DNA from: Raffaelea ambrosiae
Lineage: Eukaryota; Ascomycota; Sordariomycetes; Ophiostomatales; Ophiostomataceae
Assembly: GCA_002778195.1 (NCBI GenBank)
Contig: PCDI01000009.1
Location: 1,142,725-1,206,724, forward strand
Reading direction: 5' to 3'
DNA length: 64,000 nt
Positions 42,415 to 53,936 of this stretch are shown piece after piece. Positions within the stretch are counted from its first letter, which is position 1. Each line of letters starts with the position of its first letter. The position numbers and the translations under genes are program-made. The notes under the pieces were generated by a model. It saw only the letters and a program-made list of their open reading frames with translations, was not told the DNA's origin and ran no database searches.

Positions 42415-43378
42415 CTATACCTTGATGATCCGACGGTAGCCCTTCTGAACCGACTGCAGGGCACGAACCCGTTGCAGGCTGTGCTGGGAAAGGCCGAACA
42501 GCACAAGATTGAGCAGCTGGCAGGCACCGGCCGCAATTCCGGCTGCAAAGGTGTATTTCTGTAGACGAGAGTCGGCGGGTCAGACGAGTTGTTATCAAGG
42601 TGCTGTCGCCAGAAAGGCCGCAGAAAACTCACATTCCCAATACACAAAGTCTTCCACGGAATGGTCGACACGGCGTCCTTGCGCTGGCAGGTCCACGCCC
42701 AGATGTCCCAGCTGTTACTCTGGGAACCGCGCCAATGCTGCAGCTTCAAGTAGACAAGAGCGACAATCCAGGCGACAATGATAACGAGTGAGCTTAAGTA
42801 GACGGCCCAGGCACGAGCGGCTGACTGGTGGATGCGGGAGAACTATAAACACCAAGTCAAGGTAAGAGCTTGTCATGTTATAGAGCGAGGGGGGAGAGGG
42901 GGCAAAAGGAGACAAGACGTACACATAGCAACACCAAAGCTAGAAGATTCAACACCACAGCTAGCAGTGACACGCCCAGAATAATATACACCGGCTCGAT
43001 GTTCATCAAAGGCCACAGCCGCGTGCGCAGGTTCGTCCTGTAGCTCACAAACGTGTGCAGGCGTGTCCGTTGGTACAAGGAGAACTGGTAGGCCTGGATG
43101 CCGAGCACCGATGCCGCCAGCAGAAAGGCCAACAGCCGGACCACCAGCCGGACCACCGAAAAGCGGTCGGAGGCAGCGCGGTAAGCGTTCATACGCTGGA
43201 TGCCGCCACGCGATGGCAACTCGCCAGAGGAGGGACCAGCAGACGCCAGCAGAGTGTTCTTGTCGTTGTCCGGCCCAAACGGTTGCTTGCGGTCGTCCAT
43301 GTCGGCAGTAGCGCGAACGGAGCGGAAGGGCTCGTAGGCCGTGGGCTGCAGCACGTTGACGGGGGGGTAGTCAGACAT
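42415..43378 (-). CDS. Four-TM membrane protein, MARVEL-like layout
   Basis: Exons 43378-42923, 42842-42633 and 42558-42415 give 269 residues, all in phase. There are four hydrophobic helices: about 76-97 (VVRLLAFLLAASVLGIQAY), 129-152 (YIILGVSLLAVVLNLLALVL), 166-186 (YLSSLVIIVAWIVALVYL) and 224-243 (FAAGIAAGACQLLNLVLFGL). A polar 70-residue N-terminus and a short cytosolic tail flank them. The loop between helices 3 and 4 has two cysteines (WTCQRK, TLCIGN). This topology matches fungal MARVEL-type membrane proteins, but I cannot confirm the family by motif. A TATATA lies 213 nt upstream. Confidence 0.8.
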
Positions 43379-43590
43379 AATGGGCAACGGGTAGACAACT
43401 GAAAAAAGAAAAGGAGTGGCAGTAGGGATATTAGGGGGGGGGGGGGGGAGTCGAAAGGCAGAAACAGAAAGCAGAAGCAAAAGGCAGCAATAAGAAGGAA
43501 CAACAAAGCAGCGGCAGGAAGGATATGCTGTCAAGAACGGAGGAGCCAAAGAAAATGAAGTTGCTGGGCAGGCGGCTCTTGACACTGTCA

Positions 43591-43596
43591 TATATA
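43591..43596 (-). promoter_or_regulatory. TATA box candidate of the four-TM protein gene
   Basis: TATATAG motif 213 nt before the ATG at 43378. Motif and spacing only. Confidence 0.35.
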
Positions 43597-44274
43597 GATA
43601 GCACAGCTGGGCAGCATCCCGGGAGAGAGCCTTGGCATGTGCATTGTCCTTGTGAGATGGACGTTGAATTGACAAGGAAGCCGCATCCAACTTACTCTGG
43701 AATTACGGGAGACTGGCCGCGGCGACAGCTTTGCGTCCCCTGGCTCTTGGATGCCCGCCCCCAAGGCTGACGACCAAGACCTGACATCTCACGGCACAGC
43801 TCCCACGTAAGCACTAGACAACCATAAATCCTAAGAGCATATGCCCCTGGAAGACAGAAAGGTTATACGGCACAATCCACCCGTTGGGCGAAGCTGTCTA
43901 GATCTTATAAACGGGACCCCTTGGAGCTGACAAGAGGCTTGTCGAGCTGTTAGCGGCTGGCCTTGCCAGGCTTCAGTCTTCCGGCTATTTTTAGTTTAGA
44001 TGTAACGAAGTCCACTTGTGATAATCCCAGATTCTGGAAGGCGTTGGTACACGATGTCCGTCAGATGTGTATATATATCAGGAATGCAAGTCGCCTGGGA
44101 TGCGGTTCTACTCTGATGCCACAGCCCAGCCCGTCATGATCTCTTCTAATCGAGATCTCCTGCTTGACTCGTCGGGGTTCTTTCCTCGCTAGCCTTGTTT
44201 ATGATATGAAACTGCACGTCTCGTTCCACTTCAACTTTGACCCTTATACACAACTATCATAACGATCACCATCT

Positions 44275-44567
44275 CTCATTTCCCTACTCGGCCTCGCCGC
44301 TGCAGACATCTCCATCCAGCTTTTTGACGACCGCTAGGGCACCGCCGGGCAGCATCCACGCCGACGGGACAAACACCACAAGCAGCCGGCGGCTGCCAGG
44401 CCCCCGGGACCTTCCAGTCGATTAACGTCATTAGTTCGGACCCGGGCTTCCAGTGTAACCTGTATGCCGACAACGCCAGCCAAAGCATTATCACCACAGT
44501 CAAAGACCCGCACTGTATCGGCGTCACCGGCCAGTCCATTGTCTGCTTTTATAAGCAATCCTTTTGA
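44275..44567 (+). pseudogene. Decayed small secreted cysteine-rich protein
   Basis: Three adjacent frames carry protein-like pieces in order. Frame 1 from 44275 has a signal-peptide core ending LLGLAAADISIQLFDD and then hits TAG at 44335. Frame 2 has GSIHADGTNTTSS at about 44349-44387. Frame 3 has GGCQAPGTFQSINV and PHCIGVTGQSIVCFYKQSF, ending at TGA 44565-44567, with four cysteines. The layout (signal, LFD, cysteines spread over about 100 residues) is that of small secreted proteins of filamentous fungi. There is no GT dinucleotide from 44275 to about 44415, so a GT-AG intron starting there cannot join the frames. No in-frame ATG precedes frame 1. This points to a gene broken by indels and a stop. 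Confidence 0.42.
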
Positions 44568-45573
44568 CAACTCTTTTAGCCAGTCTAAATCCCAGCTCAC
44601 CATCGGCCCAATAGCTTGGCTTTTCTATCTAGACGATCTTATCAAGCAAGCCGCCCAGACTTACAACCCTGCTCCCAAAGTGTTTCTATGGCGGGCAACT
44701 ACAATTACAGGGACCCTTCGATGGCGATCTTCTAGCTGACAGGCTAAATATATGTGGGCATATGAGTAAGCTGACCAGTGAAATTGAAGAAACCGGAGTC
44801 CGTCAGCAATGGAACACATCGGAGAAACAACCTCAGGGCAGCGGGTCGCCAGCGATCTGGCTACTAAAACAGTTGTTTTCAAACCACAAGCTGTCCGCTC
44901 CCCATACCCAATTGATCCTGGTTTGGTGTCCACCACCGAAGGGTGCTCTTGCTCACAATGTTCTTGTGGTATTTTCTGGCTGAGAGCGACCCACACGTGA
45001 TCTAACACGTGGATCGTCGGCCCTCCGCGCCGACGGGAGAACTTCGGGAAATTCCCCGCGCGACTCGTCAGAAGATCGTCAGGTTGCCCGAACTCGGGGA
45101 AGGTTAGATCGTGTCGGCCGCCGGTGCGCTTCTTGGGCTACAAGCACCCTTCCATAGGCCAGCTCCAGAGCCCCTCCCCGCCTGTCTGGACCGTAATAAT
45201 GAGCCTGATGTACCGTGCGGCCAGCAGCTCGCGAAGTTTTCCTGCCGTCATATTAGCAGCGGCAAGAAAGGGCCAAGAGAGGCTGTCGTGTTGCGGTGTG
45301 ATCCTGGCATTCATTTTTTTTTTTGTGGTGCCCTGCTGTTGCCCTTTTGGTGCTGTTTTTGTGCCTTTAAATCATACCCCAGCCCACTTGACGAGACCGC
45401 AATTCCCCTTCACCTTGGCTGATTCGGTCACCTGTTCTCTGTCGGTTGGCCTTTTTTCTTCACTCTTTCGTCCTTATTTTCTTGCTTCTTTCCATTTTGC
45501 CTGGTGGCCTGTACAGTTCCGTCTCTCCAGAGAAGAGAGAATATCGTATCCCTAAACCATCGTTCCCTCAAAC

Positions 45574-47265
45574 ATGCCACAAGTAGCAGACTCCGTCGAA
45601 GCTGCTCCCAGTCCTTCCGACGCCCCTGAACTCCAAGAAGCCAGAGAAAAGTCGCCGGCATGGCTACAATCTCAGCCTCTCACTCCAGCTGTGGCCACCA
45701 ACAGCGACGATCAGGAAGCCGGGCCACTGAACCCCGTCGAGGCCAAACCCCTCCAGCGGTGGAATGAGTCCCCTATTATCAAACTTCGCTTCTTTGTCAC
45801 TCTCTACTCCTTCATCGTCATGGGCATGCACGACGGTGCCACAGGTGTATGTCCTCTCTGGCATGATGTGGCTCTTCCGCGTACCATCCGTGCCCCCTTC
45901 CTGATATTCTCCATCCGTATGCATACTGACAATCCGCCGTGAACATGAACAGGCATTGATTCCTTATGTAAGTGAGCTGTCCACCTGCCCCAGCCATGCT
46001 CTTCATCTCCTAACTCCTTCGTCTGCCCCACCCTAACCGGATTTCAGATCGAACCCTACTACCATGTCACATACACCGTCATCTCCTGTATGTTCCTGTC
46101 GTCCTTTGTGGGTTATCTGTTTGCCGCCCTGTCCAACAACCTCGTCCACCACTACTTTGGCCAAATTGGTGTGGCCTTCATCGGCCCCATCAGCCGCCTC
46201 ATCGGCTATGTGGCCCTGGCCTGTCATCCGCCCTTTCCTGCTCTGCCCGTCATGATGCTGTTTCCCGGCTTTGGCAATGGTATTGAGGACAGCGCCTGGA
46301 ATGCATGGATCGGAAACATGCACAATGCAAACGAGCTGCTCGGTTTTCTGCACGGAGCATACGGTCTTGGCGCTACCATCAGCCCCCTCATTGCAACGAG
46401 CATGGTCACCAAAGGCAATCTGCAGTGGTACACGTTCTATTATGTGATGCTGGGGCTCTCGGGGCTCGAGTGCTTGCTTGCTGTGCCCGCCTTTTGGGGT
46501 GCAACTGGCCGTGTTCATCGCGAGACCCATCAGTCGAGTACCGGAAAGGAGCGCACGACAACCCGCCAAGTCCTGCGAGAACCCATCACTTGGTTGATGG
46601 CCATCTTCCTGCTTGGATACGTCGGTGTCGAGGTCAGCTTGGGCGGCTGGGTCGTCACTTTCATGATCAACGTCCGCCACGCTGAGAACTTCGATGCCGG
46701 CATGACTGTCACGGGCTTCTGGCTTGGCCTCACCATCGGCCGTGTGATCCTGGGCTTCATCACCGGTCGCATTGGAGAGAAGCTGGCCGTTGCCGGCTAT
46801 GTGCTCCTGTCCATTGTCCTCCAGCTGCTGTACTGGCTGGTGCCTTCTTTCGTTGTCTCGGCCATCTTTGTTGCCTTCCTCGGTTTCTTCCTCGGGCCCC
46901 TGTTCCCAGCAGCCGTTGTTGCCGCAACAAAACTTCTGCCACCCGACTACCACGTCTCAGCCATTGGATTTGCCGCTGCCTTCGGTGGCGGTGGTGCTGC
47001 CGTTTTCCCATTTGCTGTCGGTGCAATTGCACAGAGCAAAGGTGTGCAAGTCCTCCAACCTATAGTGCTGGCGATTCTGGCTTTTATCTTCATCGTCTGG
47101 TGCCTCGTTCCCGGCGGTCTGAGACCTGGCGGTCTGGAAAATGCAAGAGAGCACAAGGAACCAGTTGGTAAAGTGGCTCGCGAACTCATCAAGAATGTGT
47201 TTGGAAAGAGCCACGCCACGGGCAACAACACCAACACCCCAGAGTCAGTTGGTTCTGGTCTCTGA
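45574..47265 (+). CDS. MFS transporter with a 15-nt microexon
   Basis: Major facilitator superfamily membrane transporter, 501 residues, 12 predicted helices; similar fungal proteins are of the Bsc6/FHS type, with substrate unknown. Exons are 45574-45846, 45953-45967 and 46048-47265. The second exon is only 15 nt and encodes ALIPY; it completes the helix 1 motif GMHDGATG-ALIPY-IEPYYHVTYTV, conserved in this group. Splice sites are strong (GTATGT and GTAAGT donors). Later signatures include FPGFGNGIEDSAWNAWIGN, FLHGAYGLGATISPLI, and the central-loop break near TGRVHRETHQSS. The N-terminal 75 residues are polar and cytosolic. Ends with a polar tail. Confidence 0.93.
45953..45967 (+). other. Microexon (15 nt) of the MFS gene
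   Basis: Bounded by AG before and GTAAGT after. Encodes five residues (ALIPY), in phase 0 at both ends. Confidence 0.88.
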
Positions 47266-47313
47266 AACAGGCGAAAGCAAAACGAGAAGGGGGAAATGAC
47301 CGCCTTCTCAATT

Positions 47314-50300
47314 CTACTCTGATGCCATTTGATGCAACTCATCTGCGATACGGTCAAGGTAGAATTGCCGAGTGTCACGCGGCAGGTCCTTGAACGCATT
47401 TGAGATCTTTGAAATATCCTGCCGTGCTCTCTCATATGCCGCGAGGTCCCTGTTTCCATATACGTCGCGTCCCTGTGAATAGCCGCTGTCGAGGTCTCTA
47501 AAGAACACGTTCACCGCGATGCTGCTGGAAGACAGCGGTGTCGCAGTATGGAGCCACAGCTGCGGGAGGAACAAAACATCCCCGGGCCCAACAACAGCCT
47601 TGTATGGGTGGCAGTTGGATAATGAAGAAGATGCCATGGAAGAAAACACGTCGATGCTGGAGCTTGATGCACCGGGGCTGAACCCAAGCTGTGTTACGTC
47701 AGAGGGCGGAAAGAGGAAGAATCGTTTGGACCCCTGGATCTGGCAATAGACATTTGCAAGCACCTGCACGGTGTTCAAACAGACATTAGACCTTGGATAC
47801 CCAACATAGATACCACAACTAATCCACATGTACTCACATCGTAGTGAAGCCACATGGTGACGGGACCAGATATCCGCAAGACTGAACTAAACAGTTTCTC
47901 CTGTGCAAGCTTCAACTGCGAAGGTAGAGCGAAGTCGCCTGACAGAGCGGGAAAGTCCATGTCCAGCTTGGCGGGAAGATCCGACGGCTTATCTGCCGAC
48001 AGCGCACGCATATAGAGTTTTTGTCCCTTGGCAACGTTACTGATAAACTCTTCGAAGGTCTGTGTGGTGTACCGGAAATTCTTGGACAAAAAGTCCATTG
48101 CTTGGCTGGACGATTCGTGGACGACAACCTACAAACCTGTGTCAGACCAGACATTGGACAAAAGGTAAAGACCACACATCACAAGCATACCTTGTGATCA
48201 GGACCGACTTGTTGTGCCAAGTAGTCTGGCTTCCATTTTGAGGTGCAGGAGCCCAGGTCTAAGCCCTCAAACACAACCGGCTTTCCGCTCTTCAGTATGC
48301 TTTGAAATTGTTCTTCCGACTCCAGTTTGACTCGGGGGGTTAATGCAATCTCTGTGGATGGAAGGTGCGCTTCTGATTGCTCATTTTGGCTCCGCTCCTC
48401 ATGCGTGATAGCCAGTGTCTTCCAGTACTGCCATGTCGTGTTCCGCGGTTTTGCAGGTTCTGGCTTATCAAAAGCAATATGTGGCAAGTAGAATGTGTAC
48501 ACTCCCTTCGATACCACGGTGCCCATAGAGAAGCATGTCATGCCTCCTCCGAGGATTGCAATCTCACCTGATCCGGTGGTTATAGCAGAAGCCCCAATCA
48601 AGACCGGACGAGGAGTTGCGCGGTCAAGGCGTGTCATGTACTCCAAACAGTCGATTGTTTCGGCCCCGTTGTCGTCGGCACGATATCGAACTATCTCAGC
48701 ATCGTACAGGGCACTGCCGCTGCTTACCACACCGCCAAGTACAACATTCCAGCCATCCACCTCGACGCACAATGCCCCGAATCTACTAAGAAGAGAAGCA
48801 GAATGCCTCTCTATCGTCTTCTCAAAACGGATTGTTGGTTCCTGTACACGGTAAAAGTTAGGTTAAGTCAACCCCATGGAAGAAAAAAGAAGGAAAGAAA
48901 AGAGAAAGAACGAAAAGAGAAAGAAAGAAAACAAAGATCCATGAAAATAGAGGGGTAGTGTGCGTTACCTTGAGACTTGATAGGTCTATTATCCATCGGT
49001 ATGCCTCTCTCTGAATAATACCATCGGAAGACATGCCACCCGCAAGTATTCCATGGAAACAGGTCGGGTTGTCTTGCATCGTTCCAGTACACAGAAGAAC
49101 CGCACCAAACAATTGAGGCGGTTTCAAAGTGCCAGCTGTCTTGCATTCCATCCACCCGTTGCTGGGATGGTAAACAAGGTATCCGGGATACACTTCAGAT
49201 GGGCCCAATTTTCCGCCTGTGAGAAGGGCCAACTTGGACTCGCCAAGGCGAGTAACAGAATGTCTGTAGAGCGACACTGGCAGATCGTGCGTTTTTGACC
49301 ACTGATTCGTGTCTTTTTTGAATACCCACGAGTCCTTGAATGGTCCTGTTGGAGAAGAACGTCCGCCCGTAAGCAAGTAACCAGCATCGCCGATATCTGT
49401 CAGGGCAAAGCACATTCGGGCTGCCGGGCCTCCGCGATGAAGCGTCGTGAGCGAGGCATGTTGGACATTATGAGGTGTATACAGATCGCATGAACGGGGT
49501 CGTCCCTCTGATCCCAGTCCAAAGAAATTCGCCAGAAATTTCTGGCCCAGGTGATCGTTGATGGCGAGCGGCGCACCAAACCGGCGTGCAGTAGTGTTCT
49601 TAGCCTGGGTAGATGGAGAGAATGCCAGATTCATGGGAACAGCGCGTGCCTTGTCCTGTATGTTGGCGTGCTGCGTGCTCTTGTTGTGGTCCCGGGAGGG
49701 TACGGTACTGGCACAGAGAAGAAAATAATGACTTGCAAAGCTGACAAACTCTTCCCACTCGTCAAAAACTTCCAGCTTATCGAGATGTTTCCGCTCGGGC
49801 AATGAAAGAAAGTAGGGATCTTCCCAGGCTTCCCACATCGTCCAGGATTGGGCCGACGGCCATCCGAGGGCATTAAATCGGTCTTCCTGGGCGCGGACTG
49901 TGGGATATTTGTCAATACACCTCAGAGGCGTGTTGAGCTTTTCAAAGTGCTGAAGCATTGTCTGAGCAAATGGGTTAGACGTTCCGTCGGGCAGAATCTG
50001 CTCCAGGAGACAAAAGTCGGCTGGCCCGTGTCAGTTTGTATCTCTAATGAGCAAGAATGGGAAGCGGACTACCTTCTCCAAGTTTGCCGGCCCAGGCTGC
50101 ATCACAGTGTTAGTCAAAAAGTACTCTGAACGGGGAGCATTGCAAACTCACAGATCAAGGCATCGGCTGACTCTGGCTCCATATAGGTGATGGAGACTTC
50201 AGCAACAAAGAGAAACTCGGAGTCTTTTGCAGAAATTATTTGTGACAGAACCCGGTCAATCGTAGAGATCTGACGCAGGTCAGAGGCGATCTGGTAGTAT

Positions 50301-50903
50301 TCGTCACTGCGAAGTAGCAGATGAGGGTCATCTGGGAACTCCAGACTCGTCAGGGGGTTCCTGAGCTCGCTGGTCTGCTCGACAATACGGCGCTTGGCCA
50401 TCATGACATCGGGAAAGTCAATGTCCACAAACTTAGCGCCCTGGCAACTGCTGGCATGACGGCTCATGGTCCGCCAGGGGAGAACATCACTGGACAACGA
50501 GACACGGGTAAGGAAGAAACTCTAGGCAAGAAAAACAAACAAACTGAAAATATGACTGGCAAATGTTCGGGAAAACTCACCTTCCACATCCAAGGTTCAC
50601 TACAACCTTGGCCTTGGATGAAGGACGGTCCAGGAACTGGCGCACAACAACATCAATGAGGTGAAGACGGAGATGGTAGCCTCGATTGATCAGGGGGGCC
50701 CGTCTCTGGAACTTTTTGACAAAGAACCGGTAGAACTGGGGCTCGTCTGCAAGATATATGCGTTCCACGCTTCTTTTGGAGACGATGCTGCTGTTGTTTG
50801 TCTGTCACCCGGTTAGTGCAGGTTCTGCAGAGAGTGCGGCCCTGCACGATGTTCTTACAGCCATGACCAGGTCGTCCCGGCCCTTGGCTGAGGGAGCGGG
50901 CAT
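47314..50903 (-). CDS. PPM2: tRNA wybutosine-synthesizing enzyme Ppm2/TYW4
   Basis: Carries out the last steps of wybutosine synthesis at position 37 of tRNA-Phe: methylation and methoxycarbonylation using S-adenosylmethionine. Eight exons: 50903-50859, 50801-50581, 50489-50152, 50096-50073, 50020-48969, 48841-48191, 48128-47838 and 47763-47314; 1023 residues. The N-terminal leucine-carboxyl-methyltransferase-like domain has TNNSSIVSKRSVERIY and the SAM loop VVVNLGCGSDVLPW (residues 81-94). Kelch-like repeats follow (GYLLTGGRSSPTGPFKDSW, LALLTGGKLGPSEVYPGY). The C-terminal JmjC/cupin domain keeps the metal ligands His872, Asp874 (LHYD) and His946 (LHTA). Exon 4 is only 24 nt. It is divergent from ATG18 with 525 nt between starts. 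All junctions keep frame. Confidence 0.95.
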
Positions 50904-51428
50904 CTTGCTGGTGTTTCTGGGTGTCGTCTGCGTGATGTTGGCTGTCTATTTGAATTGAATTTTTTTTATTGTGTGTGTGTGTGTATTCTCTTGTCGACTA
51001 GGCAGGCGCTTTGTGCCTCGCGCTTTCCATTCTGGTCAGGACTTGAAGACGACCGGGTCCATTTACAAGGACCGTCTGATTTTGCACCGCGGCTTCGCAG
51101 GCGTGGTGGGTCGGCAGCACGTGCAGGCCACCCAGGCAGCTGCTGACAGTGGGTCAGGCGAGCTTGTAGCTGCCCCGCGCCTTGCCTATTACCAGCCCTC
51201 TGGCCTTTTTAGTTAGCCTGTTCTGCCGGGCTTTCCTCATCGTCTAAACTCGACGAACCTCTTTCTCCACATATGCTGCTGCCAACCACGGCCTCTGCGC
51301 CCTAGCCTCCCCGTCACCTCCCCAGCTCGCCCGCCGTGGATAGCATCGCCTCCCGCCTCATCCGCCAGAGCCTTGGGGATCCTGGCCGCCTCATCACGCC
51401 CCTCGACGGCTCCGGCGCTGCCGCCAAC
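50904..51428. other. Shared promoter of PPM2 and ATG18
   Basis: 525 nt between divergent starts. It contains a T run with a TG repeat at about 50960-50984 and C-rich ATG18 leader sequence from 51240. No gene seen. Confidence 0.6.
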
Positions 51429-53007
51429 ATGTCTGCTCCCGCGCTCAACTTCGTGACCTTCAACCAGGACCACACCTGCCTCGCCGTCGGCACCTCGAAG
51501 GGCTTCCGCATCTACCACACCGACCCGTTTTCCAAGATCTTCAGCAGCGACGATGGCAGCGTGTCCATCATCGAGATGCTGTTCTCGACGTCGCTCGTCG
51601 CCATGGTGCTGTCGCCGAGGCACCTGGTGATCCAGAACACCAAAGTATGTGAGCGGCTAGAACACGAGGGAGAAAGCGTGCTGGAACGTGCAACAAAGCC
51701 ATCTTGAAGACAAAGCCCCGCTGACAACCCGTCCCAGAGAGCGTCGGTGATCTGCGAGCTCACGTTCCCGTCGGCCGTGCTTGCCGTGCGCCTCAACCGC
51801 AAGCGCCTGGCCGTCGTCCTCGAAGACGAGATCTACCTCTACGACATTGCCAACATGAGCCTCCTCTACACCATTGCGACGTCGCCGAACCCCAACGCCA
51901 TCTGCGGGCTCTCACCCTCGTCCGAGAACTGCTACATCGCCTATCCCCTCCCCAAACCGCGCGAGGACCGCGACGAGAAGCGGCCGTCGCATGCGCCTCC
52001 TCTGTCTGCTTACGTGGCGCCCACGTCCGGCGAGGTCCTCATCTTCGACACCATCAGCCTCAAGGCTGTCAACGTCATCGAGGCCCACCGCTCGCCTCTC
52101 TGCTGCATTGCGATCAACAGCGACGGCACGCTGCTGGCCACGGCGTCCGAGACGGGCACCATCATCCGCGTGTTCGGCGTGCCCAAGGGCCAGAAGCTGT
52201 ACCAGTTCCGCCGCGGCACCTACCCCTCAACGATCTACAGCATGTCCTTCAACGTGGACTCGACCATGCTGTGTGTATCGTCCACCTCGGACACCGTGCA
52301 CGTGTTCCGTCTCGGCGGGCCATCCGGGACTGCGTCGGGCCCGTCTTCGGCAGGCACCATTGCTGGCGAACCGGGCTCCCCACGGCAGGGCCGGTGGGCG
52401 CGCTCGCAAAGCCACGATAGCCTCAACGAATCGCCCGGGAGCGCGGCCGGATCGCCCCGCAGCGATGCTGCAGATCTGATACAGTTCGGTGCCGGCGGCA
52501 ATCGAGACGGCAGCTCCACCGGACAGAGGCCGCCGAGCGGGTCCTTCGGCAGCATGCTGAGGCGGTCGTCACAGATCATGGGCCGTAGCGTGGCTGGTGT
52601 TGTGGGCTCGTATCTCCCCCAGACTGTGACCGAGATATGGGAACCGCTGCGCGACTTTGCGTACATCAAGATCCCCAAGGTCGGTGCCAGCACATCACCG
52701 CGGCCTTCCGGCGTGGGCGGGTCGCCCAACCCGCCAGGAACCGTGGCCACCTACTCCACGGGACCACTTCGGAGCGTGGTGGCCATGAGCAGCAACAGCC
52801 CGCAGATTATGGTTGTCACCAGCGACGGCGCCTTTAGTATCTTCAATATCGACATGGAACATGGCGGAGAGGGCTTTCTGGTCAAGCAGTTTTCGTACGT
52901 TTTGTCTACCCTTTCCTGTTCTATCAGTTGGCATGAGACTAACCGTGTGCAATTCCAGTGTCCTCGATGGCGACGACAGGATAGATTCTTCTTCGTACGG
53001 CCCATGA
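51429..53007 (+). CDS. ATG18: PROPPIN autophagy protein Atg18
   Basis: Seven-bladed beta-propeller that binds PI3P and PI(3,5)P2, needed for autophagosome growth (with Atg2) and for vacuole shape. Exons 51429-51644, 51738-52894 and 52959-53007 give 473 residues. The start MSAPALNFVTFNQDHTCLAV is chosen because Atg18 proteins begin just before this blade; the frame upstream has no ATG. The phosphoinositide-binding FRRG motif is at residues 229-232. The loop after blade 5 is long and Ser/Gly-rich (about residues 270-350), including the region that inserts into membranes. The final exon encodes only SVLDGDDRIDSSSYGP. It is divergent from PPM2. Identity is firm. Confidence 0.95.
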
Positions 53008-53936
53008 GCAGACAGTGATCCAGGAGGGCCTCGGACTGAAAAAAAAGGAACGTGTGCATCGGCTGTGTTTGCGCTATGGTTAATCTCCATTCCCCCAATG
53101 TTTTGGTTCTTTTTTATGTCCTGCTTTTATTTTATCCCTTGGGGACGCGGTAGCAGGTATTCAATGGGCATCTCACCTGCATTCTGAGGCGTTGGTTGGG
53201 ATGGTGTTTTCTGTTGGTTTTTGGACGAAATGGGATCTATTGTAGTTGTGGTCTTCTTGACTGAGATGTATGCGTCTCGTCCGAGAAGGAATCTACGACA
53301 ACAATACAAGGTTGATATACCACCGGCCTACTTGAGACCAACTATTATGTGCCTGATAGATTTACAATGCTCTTTACACTCTTGATCTCCGTCCTTGTGT
53401 TGCATGGATGATAATATCCCATGAGAAACTCGAAAGGCAAGGCTTAACGTGTTGATCACTGTTGCTGGGCCCGTTGTACGAGTAATGTTTTGCCGGTAAC
53501 CACAAAGGGCTCCCCAAGCTGTCCTTGTCATTGAGCACCCGTCCCTGACGGGGCATCAAAAAAAAAAAAACTATCGAAAAAACCGCACACCATCGAGACA
53601 TATCCTAGTGCCGTCATACAATCATATCGATCCGCCCATAACCTCTCTGGGTACCGTAGCATACAACAAACAACACAGCCGAACCGACGGCAGAAGACAA
53701 AAAACGCCACAACATATCCCAACAGGTGCAGTAGCCACGGAGCAACTTGATAAAGGCCAAAAGAGTGAAAGAAAAGAAAAGAAAGGGTAACACGTGGAGA
53801 ATGAAGCTGAATCAGAGGGAACACGAGAAAGGAAGAGACAAAGGAGTCAAAAGAAATAAAAGAGATAGAAGAAATAATCCAAAAGTATGAAAGGTTTCCC
53901 CACGTCTACCCCACTGTGCACAATGAATGTGCCCCG
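53008..53936. other. Convergent 3' regions of ATG18 and PPS1
   Basis: T-rich on the left and A-rich on the right, with poly(A)-type motifs for the two converging genes. No gene seen. Confidence 0.55.

Larger units (their letters stand above)
43379..45573. other. Intergenic with a secreted-protein relic
   Basis: About 2.2 kb. It contains a run of about 16 G at 43433-43448, TATATA at 43591-43596, and the pseudogene-like stretch 44275-44567. A 7-bp inverted repeat (CGTCGGC/GCCGACG) is at 45015-45035, next to two CACGTG sites. The end (45320-45570) is the T/C-rich leader of the MFS gene. Confidence 0.5.

Noticed and set aside
43800..44120. Possible tRNA or other RNA gene near the TATA-like sequences
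   Set aside because: No A-box/B-box pair or cloverleaf could be drawn by eye.
45015..45035. Inverted repeat CGTCGGC/GCCGACG as a terminator or transposon end
   Set aside because: A single 7-bp stem without target-site duplication or a partner; fungi do not use such terminators.
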